Positions 10,799 through 22,347 of a stretch of 64,000 bases of DNA are shown here, in pieces (positions within the stretch are counted from its first letter, which is position 1; every line of letters starts with the position of its first letter). Source of the DNA: Molossus alvarezi (taxonomy: Eukaryota; Chordata; Mammalia; Chiroptera; Molossidae); the NCBI GenBank assembly GCA_037176705.1, contig CM073905.1, forward strand, positions 33,512,986 through 33,576,985, written 5' to 3'. The translations under genes were made by a program, and so were the position numbers. Below the pieces are notes generated by a model. The model did not search any database. It was not told the DNA's origin and saw nothing but the letters and a program-made list of their open reading frames with translations.

Positions 10799-11104
10799 GA
10801 AGCGGTTGGAGAAAGATGGATGGAAATGACACGCGGGCTCTGGCGTGACTGCCACCCGGTGATGCATTGGGAGCCGCACTGGCTTTCTGCGGGAGCCATA
10901 CAGACGAGAGGGTGACCCCTGGCAGTGTGGGGTCAAGGACACCGGAGGGCAGAGGGCCGAGGCCTGGGGAGGGAGGCCAGGCCAGAAGGAGCCGGGCTTT
11001 CTCCTCTCCGGGCCTCTGCTTCCCAAGCCCCAGCGGGAAAGGGTCCCGTAAGTCCCCTCTGTGTCCCCAGGAGGAGTACAGTACTGGAGAGGAAAAGCCA
11101 GGAG

Positions 11105-11245
11105 CACACTCTGTGCCTCAGTTTCCCGCACAATGGGAACCCGCTTCGTTGGGTTGTTGGAAGGAGTAAAACCCATGAGTTAACCCACGCACGGGACTTG
11201 GCCCAACACACCCAGCCCAGGACGAGCCCTCAGTAGTTAGGGAAG
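11105..11245 (+). repeat. MIR SINE fragment
   Basis: 'tctgtgcctcagtttcccgc' followed by 'gggttgttggaaggag' and a 3' end with 'ccctcagtagtt'. Confidence 0.75.
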
Positions 11246-11404
11246 TACAGCTATTACTGAAGGTTCTCCCCAAAACGATGGCCCACGGCTCCTGAAGCTG
11301 TTGGATGGGTTAACTGAGAAATACACAGCTCAGTGCCAGGGCGCAGGGAGGGTCGGGAGCCTGACATGGTCCGGGGCCCACACGCCAGGTGTGTTCGAAG
11401 GCCC

Positions 11405-11530
11405 TGAGCATTCGCCTACGCGATCCCCTTAATGCCCCAATGACCTGAGTACTCTCATCCCCGTTGTACAGAGAAGAAAACTGAAGCCCAGAGTGGTTGA
11501 CATTGTTATGAGCTGATGAGGGGTCAAAGG
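11405..11530 (-). repeat. MIR SINE fragment
   Basis: 'ctctcatccccgttgtacag' followed by 'agaaaactgaagcccagag' gives an antisense MIR. Confidence 0.7.
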
Positions 11531-11804
11531 TGACAACTCTGTCCACCAGACATCTACTGACACCAGCTCTATGTGCAAAAGCTTCGCCCGGAAGTAGGCG
11601 TGTATGGGAGTCACGTGTGGACTCGGGTAAGTGCCATTCATTCGTCCCTGGCGTCCTCGGGTGACCTCGTGGTGGACGGACTCTGGTGTGGTGTCTGCTG
11701 CTCAGCACCTGCTCCGGGAGGTTAGCTCTTCCTCTCTCCGCAGATACCCGCCCCCTGGTGTGGGGGAGCTGGTTTCTCTCCCCCTGGGCTCCGGGGTCAG
11801 GCTT

Positions 11805-11960
11805 CACCCCCAGCTCCTCCTTGGGCATCCTTGAGCAAACCATGTCTAACCTTCCGAACCTCAGTGTTGCGTCTGTAAAATGGGGAGCATGAACTAAACC
11901 TGTAGGGTTTTTGTGAGGGTCTATTTGACCGTGGTTAACACAAAAAGCATGTTCAATAAG
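11805..11960 (+). repeat. MIR SINE
   Basis: 'cttgagcaaaccatgtctaa', 'aacctcagtg', 'ctgtaaaatggggagc' and 'gtagggtttttgtgagg' follow the MIR order on the + strand. Confidence 0.8.
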
Positions 11961-12169
11961 GGTTTGGGGTGCAACAGAGAAGAAGGGAGGGAGGGAGACT
12001 CACACGCCAGAGGCCCCCACAATGCTTGCCCCGAAATCTGGGCTCCTTCTCACAGTTCAGTCACCTCAGAGGGGCTGTCCCTGGGTCCCCCCCTCCGACG
12101 CAGCCCCTCAGTCACTCTTTCCCAACCCCTGTCTTCTGTTCTTCAGAGAAGCCGGAATAAGGAAAAATG

Positions 12170-12320
12170 ACTTGTTCATCCATTTCATCGTTCACTGTCT
12201 CTCCCACAAGAAGAGAGGACCCGTGGACAGAGACTGTCTGCCTCGCTCCCCGCTGTATCCGCGACACCAGCCCCGCGCGTGGCACATAGTAAGTGCTCAG
12301 TAAATACGAGCGAACGGATG
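12170..12320 (+). repeat. L2 LINE 3' end
   Basis: 'gtggcacatagtaagtgctc' and 'agtaaatacgagcgaacg' are the 3' end of L2, preceded by 'agagactgtctgcctcg'. Confidence 0.8.
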
Positions 12321-12419
12321 GAAATAACCACCAAGGCGGAGCCGCCCGAGCGCCAGGGCGCCGCGCACCTGGCCGCCCGTCCCCGGTTCGTTCCCACCGC
12401 CTCCCTCTCCAGGCAGGGC

Positions 12420-12620
12420 ATCCTGCCCTCTCTCAGAAGGGTCTCTGGCTGTCTTGTTTCCTATCAGTCACCTCATCTCCCCTCCACACGGGTGTCACAC
12501 TTGTTAGAAAGGCTAGGAGTCCCACAGCGTGTTTACCGGATTTGAAATTATCTATCGCTCAGCCTGCCTCCTTCGTCTGCCCATCAATCTTATCACCTGT
12601 GGAAGGAGCGGGCCTGGGGG
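12420..12620. promoter_or_regulatory. Candidate conserved noncoding element
   Basis: A repeat-free block with 'gtgtttaccgga', 'gaaattatctatc' and 'atcaatcttatcacctg' (forkhead-, GATA- and homeodomain-like motifs). Function is inferred only. Confidence 0.3.
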
Positions 12621-12984
12621 CCAGTCTCCAGCCCCCCTTGTCTCCTGCAGGCATCAATTTTCCTCACTCCTGGCTCACAAAACCCCTCCTGTATTGAGCT
12701 GCCTGGCCCTCCGACTGCACTGATGGATGTTTCTGGATGGATGCCCCCACCCCTGCCTCTCGCCTTCCTTGCTTCCCCACAGCAGTGCCCCCATCGCCCA
12801 CCCCCGCCGCAGCGGGGTCCAACCTGAAGGCAGGGTCTCCTGAGCATCCTCTTGGAGCTCAGGGATACAGTGTGTCTGACTCCAGGCGCAGGGACCTCAC
12901 AACAGGCCAGGCCGTCGCTCCCGTTCCGACCCCTGCCTGCCGGAGAGGCCCTCGCCCACCGAGGAACAGGGAAGCCACCTGCGC

Positions 12985-13130
12985 TGGGTGCGGTCCGTGC
13001 TCCAAGCACTTTAAATGCATTATTTCTTCTGTCCTGCCCCAGGAGCTGTCGGCGACTCCCATGCTGCTGCTGAGAACACCGAGGCTCAGAGAGGCCAGCA
13101 GACTTGCCTAACGCGGCCCAGCGAGAAGGC
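12985..13130 (-). repeat. MIR SINE
   Basis: 'ctccaagcactttaaatgc' then 'gaacaccgaggctcagagag' and 'cagacttgcctaacg' follow the antisense MIR order. Confidence 0.75.
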
Positions 13131-13284
13131 GACGGCATGGGGTTTTGATTAAAGGTCTAGCTGACTCCCCCAGGGCCTGTGGTCACCCCCATCTCAAAAG
13201 GGAGGTCCTTTTGTCAAATCCGCAGTGCTTCTTGCTGAGTTAATACACACACTTCTGTTCGTTCTGAGCAAAAAATAAAGAGAT

Positions 13285-13690
13285 TTTAAAAAATTGTCTG
13301 GATGGAAGGAGACTTGACTTGGGTAGTGAACACACAATACAACACATAGATGATGTATTATAGAATTGTACACCTGGCCCTGGCCAGTTCAGCTCAGCGG
13401 TTAGAGGGCCGGCCCACGGGCCAAAGAGTCTCGGGTTCAATTCTGGTCAAGGGCACGTTCCTGGTTATGGTTCGGTCCCTGGCCCTGGTCAAGGTCGTGT
13501 GGGAGGCAACCAATCGATGTGTCTCTCTCACATCGATGTGTCTCGCTCTCTCTCTCTCCCTCCCCCTCTATCTGAAAATAAAGGGGAAAATATCCCCAGA
13601 TGAGGATTCAAAAAAAAAAAAAGAATTGTACACCTGAAATCTATATAATTTTATTAACCAATGTCACCCCAATAAATTCAATAAAAAGGT
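13285..13690 (+). repeat. L1 LINE 3' end, split by a Ves SINE
   Basis: 'agtgaacacacaatac', 'agaattgtacacct' and 'gtcaccccaataaattcaat' are the typical 3' end of a relatively young L1. The SINE at 13376-13621 interrupts it. Confidence 0.85.
13376..13621 (+). mobile_element. Ves SINE inside an L1 3' end
   Basis: Complete Ves copy from 'ggccctggccagttcagctc' to an A13-type tail. A perfect 14-bp target-site duplication 'agaattgtacacct' is at 13362-13375 and 13622-13635. Confidence 0.95.
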
Positions 13691-13707
13691 TCTTTTAAAT
13701 GTATCTA

Positions 13708-13850
13708 GACCAGTAGTTCCCAATCAGAGGCGATTTTGTCCCCCCAGGGACATTTGGCAATGTGTGGGGACATTTCTGTTTGTCACCACTGGGGCAGCGT
13801 GCTACTGGCATCCATGGGTAGAGGCCGGGGGTGCTGTCCCCACGAAGAAT
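13708..13850 (+). repeat. MER5A-like hAT fragment
   Basis: 'ccagtagttcccaatcagag', 'agggacatttggcaatgtg', 'ggggacatttctgtttgtc' and 'ctactggcatccatgggtag' match MER5A in order. Confidence 0.85.
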
Positions 13851-14140
13851 GATCCCTGCTGGAACATCAACAGAGGCCAAGCTGAGGACCTGGCCCCAGA
13901 CCAGTGACACCGACGATCTCCATGCTTGCGGAGAGGTCCTACGTCTGCCCCGTCCCGCCGGCCAGCCGCATGGCCACAGAGCACTGGAAACGCGCAGTCA
14001 GTGCAACTCGGGAGCTGAGCTCTGAATGCGGTCTCCCTGTAATGAGCTTACACTCAGATGTAGGTGTGAACTATGGCTGGGACCACTGCATCGCACGGAG
14101 CGGCTTTAAGCCATTTCCAGCTGGCTGGATCTTTTCTATT

Positions 14141-14322
14141 TTTTTCTTTTTAAAGTTTTTATCCATTGATTTTTTTTTTTTTTTTTTTGAGACAGAGATC
14201 TATTGCTCCGCTCATCCATGCCTTCACCGGCTGACTCTTCACGTGCCCCGACCGGAGATCAAACCCGCAACGTTGGTGTATTGGGACAACGCTCAACCAA
14301 CTGAGCTACCCGGCCGGGGCCA
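14141..14322 (-). mobile_element. tRNA-derived bat SINE (GTAGCTCAGTTGG subtype)
   Basis: Reverse complement of a SINE head with 'gtagctcagttggttgagcg' and 'gggtttgatctccggtcg', then a poly-T (A tail) run at 14170-14188. A perfect 13-bp target-site duplication 'gatcttttctatt' is at 14128-14140 and 14323-14335. Confidence 0.92.
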
Positions 14323-14529
14323 GATCTTTTCTATTCTTAAAGGTGGTTTTCAAGAACTGGATTGAGGAGGAAAAATAAAGAGAACCTAGAACAGGAGCTC
14401 TTTGAAAGCACTGATAATGTCTGTTTTGGACCTTCAAGCCTGAGAAAGAAAGAGGTGGAGAGACGGGAGAAAGGTAAGGCCGAAAGGACCGACCAAGGCC
14501 GCGACATTGACCTCCGGGCACACAGTGGT

Positions 14530-14640
14530 GGCTAGACATCTGACCTTGCCACAGTTCTTAGCTGTTCCGGGTCTCGGTTTGCCAGTCTGTAAAGTGGGCT
14601 AAGTGCACTTAACTCACAGCTGCTCTGTGGTTTATGGACA
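14530..14640 (+). repeat. MIR SINE fragment
   Basis: 'gtctcggtttgccagtctg' then 'taaagtgggctaagtgc' fits the MIR centre. Confidence 0.6.
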
Positions 14641-15224
14641 CTGTACCCACAGCGGGAGGCCCTGCGGGAGGGCCAGGGAGAGGGGGAGAAATACCCTGGC
14701 TCCTCCCTTCCTCCCAGCACCTCCCAGTGGCTGACCCCGGATGACACAGGGGAGCCTGGGCTAGGCAGTCTGTGGGGGTGTCACAGAAGACGGGGTGCAG
14801 GGAGGGAAGCTGAGGGCAAGGCACCCAGGACTGGCAAAAATTGAGCAACCTGCCTGAGGTCGCAGGGACTCCTCTTCACCTGATTTGAGTCTGCGCTCAT
14901 TGCCCCTACACCGTGGCGCCCCTCACACGGCGGTTCGGGTTTCGCTTGTACAGGTGTCAATCCCGTGAGACCAAGGTGACTGCAGCCTGGCTGCTGAGTG
15001 ACAGGGTCAGGCCCAGAAGGCAGGACGTCTGGCCTGGGAGAGAAAGCCTGCTGGCTGCCACCCTGAAGGTGGCGGAGGGGCTGGGTTTGACCTGGGGAGG
15101 ACAGTGCCCGGGAGAGGAGATGGCCACCTTCTCCAGAACCGCGTTAGCAGCGATTTCCCGAGGTGACGGGGACGGGCCTCGCCGGCGCCGATGTTGCCCA
15201 TTTGTAATTGCAAAGCAAGCGTTT
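14641..15224. other. Intergenic unique sequence
   Basis: GC-rich, with a MIR-like scrap near 14840-14890. Nothing else recognised. Confidence 0.3.
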
Positions 15225-15745
15225 TCCACCCCTTAATGGGGGACCCAACCAATCCGTGAGACACCCTATTTCTCTTTGTCTTTCCCCTGCCAAGTCAGCA
15301 GGCTGACTGATCTCCCCCGGGTGATTAATTTTCCCCTTGACACCCTGGGGAATGAGACATTTGTCCCAAGGGTAGACAGACAAAGAGGCAGGGCTGAAGG
15401 GCCCGTGAGCAGCAGGGCATTGCAGGCCTGGCCCTCCGTCCGGGGCTCCCGCTCCGGGCCAGCGGGGAGGCAGGGTTCGCAGGGTTAGGGCTCCTGGGGA
15501 GAGCTCGCTAAGGGAACAGGACGGAAGGGCCAGGAAAGCTGATGGATGTAGGCCCAAATCCCACCAGGGGAGGAAATGAATTCTCTCTGGACCCAGCTCA
15601 GGCCTGGTTTTAACAGCTCCCCGGCAATTTTACTTCCCCAGTTGCTAAGGTTCTGGATCAAACCAATGAAAGGAACCGTCCAAGTGTGGTCATGGGACAG
15701 GGAGGGCCTATGGCGAAAATACATTATCTCTGGGTGTCATTTCTC
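15225..15745. promoter_or_regulatory. Candidate conserved noncoding element
   Basis: A long repeat-free stretch with AT-rich motifs ('gtgattaattttcccc', 'ggcaattttacttcc', 'ccttaatggggg') separated by GC-rich parts. Enhancer role inferred. Confidence 0.3.
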
Positions 15746-15789
15746 CCCCTTTCGGGATTACGGTCTGGCGGCTACATTCAGGGCCTACG

Positions 15790-15960
15790 AGCCCATCGCC
15801 ACGGGTTCTAGTCCTGCCCTGGCCGTTCATTAGCTAGCTGTGAGGTTTGGGGCAAGTTGCTTAGCCTCTCTGAGCCTTAGTCTCCTCATCTGCTAAATGG
15901 GCTAATAATTTTACCCCATAGAGTTGTTGGGAGGTCCTCAGTTTTAGATACCTAAAACCT
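15790..15960 (+). repeat. MIR SINE
   Basis: 'agctagctgtgaggtttgg', 'ggcaagttgcttagcctctc' and 'tctcctcatctgctaaatgg' then 'agagttgttgggagg': a well-ordered + strand MIR. Confidence 0.9.
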
Positions 15961-16348
15961 TAGAAATTGTGCAGTGCATGGAGGGTGTGTAGAGTTAGCT
16001 ATGACTCTTTCCACTGAGGGGCTGGGGACAGTGACAATCTCAAACTCGAGTCATTTTCGAATGCCCCGAGCATGGTTCTCGCTGGACGGGATTTACTCCA
16101 CACGCAGTGTACTTAATATGGGTGTTTAAATCTCTCCTGTTTTTACTCACATTTATTTCAGAAGAATGCGTTGCATCCTGACCCTACAAGGTAAAATGCT
16201 TAAGTATCATAAGGTGACCAGAAAAATAAAGGCCACGAAAAGGAAACATTGTTATTAGATTCTAGCTAGTCCCTGCTGTCTGCTGAGGGATCCGGCCGGG
16301 ACCCGCTCTCTCTTGTGAAAATGGAGATTGGATGGGTGGTGTTACAGA
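15961..16348. other. Intergenic unique sequence
   Basis: AT-rich, nothing recognised. Confidence 0.3.
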
Positions 16349-16361
16349 CCACGCAGGACCA

Positions 16362-16610
16362 CCCTGGCCGGTTTGGCTCAGCAGTTAGAGCGTCGGCCTG
16401 CAGACCAGAGAGTCCCGGGTTCGGTTCCCGCTAAGGGCATGTACCTCATTTGCAGTTTGTCCCCGGCCCCGGTTGGGGTCGTATGGGTGGCAACCACTCC
16501 ATGTGTCTCGCTCACTTCGACGTTTCTCTCTCTCTTCCTCCCTCTCTCCCTCCCGCTCTATCTGAAGATAAATGCAAAAAATATCCACAGGTGAGGATAA
16601 AAAAACAAAC
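16362..16610 (+). mobile_element. Ves SINE, full length
   Basis: Head 'ccctggccggtttggctcag', body 'cagtttgtccccggccccgg', CT-rich stretch, 'aggtgaggataaaaaaac' tail. A perfect 13-bp target-site duplication 'ccacgcaggacca' is at 16349-16361 and 16611-16623. Confidence 0.96.
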
Positions 16611-16623
16611 CCACGCAGGACCA

Positions 16624-17458
16624 AGCTGACACTCACCTTGATGGAATTGACAGGACCGAAAGGTGGTGGGAAGGGAGAAATGTTCTCACCACGATCTGCA
16701 CACACAGCCAGCAGCACCCCATCTTGAAGCCCGGGTTCACGTTCCACGCCGGCCCCGTCGTCCTGGGGATGTGCCCGCCCTGACTGGTCGGTTGGCACCT
16801 CCGGGTGTTGGGGTGAGTGGGCCCAGCCACCGCTGAGGCTGAGAAGCAGCAGGTGGTTTTCCCAAACCGATCCGTGAGGTCTGGATATTTAACCGAGATT
16901 TCACCAGGGTCTGCGGCGGCAGGACACCTCTCCCTGTCGGCTGTCATCTTGGTGTCGCATCCTCTTCTCCCCATGGAACCAGAGGGTCTGGTGGCCACTG
17001 AAATCGGGACCTTGCACAGCACCTTTAACCAGATCCCGTCAGGGGAGGGGCGGGTCTGTGGGCACCGACTGGTTAAGGCTCCACCGGGATAATAAGGAGG
17101 AAGCGGGGCTGGCAGCTCGTTGGTGCCCAGGATGTGCAGGAGGAAGGGGAGCAGTGGGGCAGCAGGGTCCGTGGGGAGGGGGCGAACACTGACACGCGTC
17201 CTGTCTCACCTCTGGCGTCCCCCACTCCCCCAGCCAAGCTCTCGCCGGGGAACCGTGGGGGGGTCGGTCAAGTTCAGTGGGGACTGTGGAGTCCCACGTG
17301 AAATCGCAGGTGAAAGCCACAGACCCCTCCTGAGCTCCTGCTACGTGCCGGGGGGACTCATCTGTGAACTCGCCTCTGCACCGAGCACAGAGCTGGGTGT
17401 AGACAGCTGAATGCTCGGTCCAGGGGTAAAGAGATGAATGGCTGCCTGAAATAACGTC
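16624..17458. other. Intergenic unique sequence
   Basis: GC-rich DNA with no transposon recognised. Several overlapping open frames without homology. Confidence 0.3.
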
Positions 17459-17507
17459 ATGGATGGATGGATGGATGGATGGATGGATGGATGGATGGAT
17501 GGATGGG
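17459..17507. repeat. (GGAT)n microsatellite
   Basis: About twelve near-perfect ATGG/GGAT copies. Confidence 0.97.
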
Positions 17508-17835
17508 AAGGGTGAGGGATTCATGGAAGGGAAGGAGGGGAGATTACAAGAGGCTGGTAGAGGATCCAGAGATGGAAGAAAAAGGAAGGAAAGAAGGGAT
17601 GGAGAGAGGAAGGAAGGAGGATAGGTGGATGGGTGGATGGATGAATAGATGGAAAGATATTTGGATATATGATTAATAAAAATAAAAGGATGGATGGATA
17701 GAAGGATAGACATATGAGTGGAAGGACGGAAGGAAAAAGGGAAGGAGGGAGGGAGGGAGAAAAGAAAACAGGGAGGGAGGGAGGGAGGAAGGAAGGAAGG
17801 AAGGAAAGAAAGGAGGAAGGGAGAAAGATGAGAAG
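17508..17835. repeat. Degenerate GGAT and purine-rich (GGAA/GGGA)n tract
   Basis: Mixed GGAT, GGAA and GGGA tetramer arrays, nearly all purine from 17729 to 17828. It creates spurious long open frames on both strands, including a 298-codon minus-strand frame rich in HPSI repeats. Confidence 0.95.
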
Positions 17836-18034
17836 GGTTTTGAGGAGTAAGCCAGCTACCAGGAGGTTCAGATATATTAAAGAAGATGCTGGTAGCTGGG
17901 GGGTGTCTAGGAAGGACAGCCTGGGAAGGAGACAATCCAGATCATGGGATTAGGACCTCGATTTCCAGTTCCTCCTGGCAACGACCCTCCACTCCACTGG
18001 AGCTACCTCCCACGGTCCCCGCACACACGGTGAC

Positions 18035-18185
18035 TCCCGCCACCGTGCCCTTGCTCACATGGTGCCCCTCACCTGCTCTCTGCTCCCTATTCATCACATC
18101 CTACCCATCTTCCGGCCTGGTTCAAGGCCACCTCACCAGGCGACACCAAGCTCCCTCCTCGTTCTGGCTGGAGGAGTCTGGGAAA
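18035..18185 (+). repeat. L2 LINE fragment
   Basis: 'cctattcatcacatcctacc' and 'ggttcaaggccacctcacc' resemble the L2 3' region. Diverged. Confidence 0.5.
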
Positions 18186-18297
18186 CAGAATGAGCTTGTT
18201 CGTGTTCTAAATGGGAGAGAGTACTTGCAGTCTGGAGATGATACTCCAAGGCTGGTGAGTGAGATGGATGGTGTCCTTGTTACTGTGGATGACGGTG

Positions 18298-18490
18298 ACA
18301 TCACAGCTTCCTGAGCGCTCACGGTGTGCCAGGCACTGTGCTCCAAATGCTACATGTGAGTGAATCTTCACTGCCGCCCTATAGCCCCCAGTTTATAGAT
18401 GAAAAAAGAAAGCTCAGAGAGGTTAAGTAACTTGCTTCAAGTTGAACAGCTGCCTGACCAACAGGGCTGGGAATGCGGGTTCAAGTCTCT
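18298..18490 (-). repeat. MIR SINE
   Basis: 'gtgtgccaggcactgtgctc', 'tagatgaaaaaagaaagctc', 'agagaggttaagtaacttgc' and 'aatgcgggttcaagtc' in antisense MIR order. Confidence 0.9.
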
Positions 18491-19788
18491 CACACGTGTT
18501 CTTGACGCCTTGGGGAACTGGTTCGCGCTGACCTTTCTGTGTCTGGTGAGCCCTGACTCCCCCAAGTAAACTGGCTGACAGGAAGTGGGTTCAAATTCCA
18601 CGTGGGTCCAGCCAACACCCCTACAAAGTGAGCCATCAAAGCACCTTGATTCTGAAGGATGTTACCATCCTCCTGCCTCCTTGGTTTCTTCCAAGAAGCA
18701 CTTTCGAGATCTCTCCCTCTAAAATGCATGGGTTTGGGCCACATCCTCAAACCTCAAACACGCAGTCGGCGGTCCCACCACCGCTGCACAGTTGTCTCTG
18801 CACAGACCATTCTCTCCCCCACAACGTCCCACCCAGGTCTTTGTTGCATAAATAACTCATACACGGGGGTAAGAAGTAACCTTTATAAAATACATTCACA
18901 ACAATCATGTAAGGAAGAAATGCGTACCCCATTTCACCAATGAGCTTCTGGGGTGTGGGTGTAGGGCTGCCTCCAGTTCACGAGGGGTGGCTTCTGCAAG
19001 CATCAGGTCTTTCCCGGTGTGGGGGGGGGGGGGGACGCCGGAAACAAGGGCTCAGTGATGCACAAGCCTCTCGAATCCAAAGCAAACAAACCCAGGCAGG
19101 GAAGAGAGGCGAGGAAGGGCCCTCCCACACCAACGCGCACCGCCCGCTCAGGGGATCCTAATTGCCTTAGAAACCACCTGGTCTCCATTTAGCAGAAAAC
19201 TGCCCCCTTCGCTTGGCGGAGAGGTGATGGGGACAGCGAAGGGACATCAGGTGCTTTCTGGCTGGGAGCAGAGAGGAGGCTGGACACGTGCCTTCAGCCA
19301 GCCTGGGCTCCTGCCACCATGGGGTGGACCAAGTGGGCCAGACGGGAGGCTCCTTCCCTGTTGGATAGAGGGGGGTTCGCTCACCACATTGACGGGGTTT
19401 TGTTTTCTTCCTCCTGCTCCTGGCAGGGGAGGCTGGCAGAGTTGGCTGCAGGCCCTGTCCCTGGAATTTGCCATCTCAATTAGGACCCAGGATGAGTCCT
19501 GACAGAGACAGGAGGGGGTGCGGACAGGAGCAGGGATGGGAGAGCCTCCATGCAGTGCCTGGGAAAAACAGAGATGGGGTGGGGGGCCCAGAGAGGGCCT
19601 AAAAGTCCTGCCGCCTAATGGTCTATTGCAGGGGGGGGGATGGGCCCCCACGGAGGCGTGGCAGTGGGCGTGGACTCTTTCTGTCTCTCAGACACTATTG
19701 CCAGTTACTTTCCAGTGAACACCCACCACTGCCAAGTAGGGCGCTGTTTTATCTGCGTTATTTACATCTTCCTGACAACCCTTGCAAG
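18491..19788. other. Intergenic, no clear element
   Basis: It includes a poly-G run at 19020-19034 and a possible MIR scrap near 18895-18945. No gene evidence. Confidence 0.35.
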
Positions 19789-19789
19789 A

Positions 19790-20310
19790 TAAGTATTCAT
19801 CCATTCATTCATCCATTCATTCATTCATTCTCACAAGTATTTCTTGGGCACTTACAGAACCTGTTGCCCATCCTGAGGATTTAGGGATGACCGTTCTAGA
19901 TAGACACAGTCCCTGCCCTCATAGAGCTTACAGTCTAGATGGGGAAGAGAGGCAATAAATAAATGACTCAATTACATAGGATTTTAGAAGGCGATCGGGA
20001 AATGTCTTTCTAGGGAGGCAGACAACATTTGAGTAGACACTAGAATGAAATGAGGGTGCAAGTCATGTAGAAGGGGCAGAGCAAGCCAAGTAGTGGCAAC
20101 AGCAAGTGCAAAGGCCCTGGGGTGGGAATGAGCTTGTGGGGTTGAGTGACAGCCCAAGGACCAACATGGCTGACACAGTGAGCAAGGGGGTCTGGTAGGA
20201 AGTAAGGCAGGAAAGCTCAGTGAGTTGACCAGGAGGGGCCTTGGAAGCGATGGGCAGGAGGTAGGATGTGGGGGGCTTGACCGGATTGATAGTTGACAAA
20301 GAGCGCTCTG
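19790..20310 (-). repeat. L2 LINE 3' region with (ATTC)n start
   Basis: An ATTC tetramer run (19797-19830) leads into 'ctgccctcatagagcttac', 'agtctagatggggaagag' and 'agcaagtgcaaaggccctgg', which follow the antisense L2 3' end over about 500 bp. Confidence 0.85.
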
Positions 20311-20324
20311 GCAGCCTGTGAGCC

Positions 20325-20400
20325 AACAAAACTTGATTTACAAAAACAGTTCGCTGGCCAGAGTTGGCTGGCCCTTGACCTACAATGACCCAGGAAGACT
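20325..20400 (+). repeat. hAT-type fragment
   Basis: 'aaaacttgatttacaaaaac' followed by 'agagttggctggcccttgac' matches the same family as the 863-1018 relic. Confidence 0.5.
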
Positions 20401-21110
20401 TTCAGAAGAAATGAGTACCAGGGAATCATTGAAAGAAGCAAAAATAACCTTATTAACTGATTTAGGTTAATGGGACATTTTCCTATGCCTTGGGAAAATA
20501 CAAATGCCCACGGCAAAGAAGCAGTAACATTCGACGTGAGCTAGAAAGCTTCCATCTCCACTAAGAAACCCTGCCTGAAGCCCCGTGGGGGGCAGGGCAG
20601 GGGTGGGCCGAGCAGAAGGCCCCGCCCAGAGGTGTCTGTGCAGCGGATGACAGGACCCGAGGAGGCGGGGCCCTGCGACATCCCCACGCCATCAGCGTGG
20701 CAGATGTGTGGGCTGGGAACACCTCCACACTCCGGCACTCCGCGATCCTCCCGGGAGAGAGAGCAGGACACAGATGCTGTTCCCGAGCATGAAATGGGTT
20801 GGAGGAAATGGAGACGTCGCCGGGGGAGGGAGCACGCCTCAGGGTCCCTGTCATCTGTATTAAGGAAAACTGGCACCATTTGCTGAGAGGCGGTTGCCGC
20901 CGTGTTGGAGTGGCCGCATGTGTCCGTTCGGAGGGCATGGTCGGTCCGTCGGGGTTGTGATTTGCTTTAACAAAGGCCGGTCGGCTATACCTGGCTGGTG
21001 TGTGCCCACCACTTGGTAGGAGGCTTTGCTGAAACCACCAGGCTGCCTGAGCCTCAGCTCCCTTCTCCGTGGATCGGGAAATCAAGGCGCAGGGCTTGTC
21101 GCCTGGTTAG
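20401..21110. other. Intergenic unique sequence
   Basis: No element recognised. GC-rich between 20580 and 20950. Confidence 0.3.
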
Positions 21111-21112
21111 GC

Positions 21113-21296
21113 CAGTGGCTCTCGCCCTTGACTGTGCATCAGAGTCACTCGGGGATCTATTGAAACACCCCATGCCCGGGAGTCCTCGCCAGAGATTCTG
21201 AGTCAGTCAGTCCAGGGTGGGACTTGCCATCATAGGTTTAAAAGTTGCCCTTTTGGGATGATTCCTGGGCGTAGCCAGGATTGAGACTCACTGGGC
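21113..21296 (+). repeat. hAT-Charlie-type element (MER20/MER58-like)
   Basis: Starts 'cagtggctctcgcccttgac' with 'gcatcagagtcactcgggg' and ends 'ccaggattgagactcactgg'. The two ends are imperfect inverted repeats, so both termini are present. Confidence 0.75.
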
Positions 21297-21314
21297 TAGA
21301 TGCACCTCAGGAAG

Positions 21315-21500
21315 TGGTTCTCAGGCTGGGATAAATGTGGCCCGCAGCGGACATCGGACAGTTATGGACATGTTTGGGGTTGTCACAGCTGGGGGGTGCA
21401 TGATGCGGGCTGGCAGCTTAGTGTGCAGAGGCCAGGGACGCCGCCACACATTTCACCCTGCACAGGACACCCCCCCACCAAACAAAGCAGCATCCACAGG
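21315..21500 (+). repeat. MER5A-like hAT fragment
   Basis: 'gtggttctcaggctggg', 'tttggggttgtcacagctg', 'agaggccagggacgccgcc' and 'ctgcacaggacacccccccac' are in MER5A order. It sits directly after another hAT remnant. Confidence 0.8.
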
Positions 21501-22344
21501 CCAAGGTTGGGGACTCCACCACGGACAGAGGGAGCAAAGCCCCGGGCTCTCCCTTCCTCCTGCCTCCAGTCCCCTGGCAGTGCCCCCCACTGGCCATGCC
21601 CAGCTGACCAGGAGCCTGCAGGTATCAGCCCGGTGACACGCCCCAGCGGGGCCAGGCAGGACATGGATCTGAGCGTCTGAGCTTCACATCAGCCCACCGA
21701 GTCCCCCATTCTGCTCCACGGGCCACTCGTCTGGCTCACAGGGACACCCTGGCAATGCACGAGAGGACACCTCTGGGCTGGACACGCCACCCTGCTCTTT
21801 TCTGCCGCCAGGAAGGCGTTCCCTCCGAGGGACGCCAGCCCCGTGCCCTGGCAGAGAGAACTGGGGAGGGGAGCCACTGGGGCAAAAGCCTGAGGTGTGA
21901 CTGGTGACAGGGACCCGCGGAGGGAGGGGAGGCAGGGCCATGCAGGGAGCGGAGGGTCAGTGAGGTGAGAGACGCCAGGAGGGGCACTGGGAGGGGCTTG
22001 GCAGCCAGGCAGTGCTTGGGCATCTCCTCGCCTCACCCACGCCCCCGCCTCTGAGCAGCCAAGGGCACAGGGTGAAGCACACAAACCCTTTTCAGATTCT
22101 GTCCCAAGGTCTGGGTTCAGTGCCGTCCATTCTCTCAAAGTTACAACTTCGTGCGACAGGTCCCGGTGGACAGGCCCCCACCCTATGGGGGCAAATGTGG
22201 GAGCACAGGTAAATGTAATGAACGGGCGTGTGATCACACAGAGGGGAGGCGAGGGGGCCGAAGGACGGAGAGACACCAGGTGGCCCGACCCTGCTCGGCG
22301 GTGAGGAGGTGGCCGCTGGGCGAAGATGGGGAAGGGGTGGAATT
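21501..22344. other. Intergenic GC-rich sequence
   Basis: No transposon recognised. Many overlapping open frames on both strands reflect GC content. Confidence 0.3.
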
Positions 22345-22347
22345 GGC

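Noticed and set aside
17039..17935. 298-codon minus-strand open frame
   Set aside because: Its protein is dominated by His-Pro-Ser-Ile and Ser/Pro/Phe-Leu repeats from the GGAT and GGAA microsatellites; no domain, no splice context.
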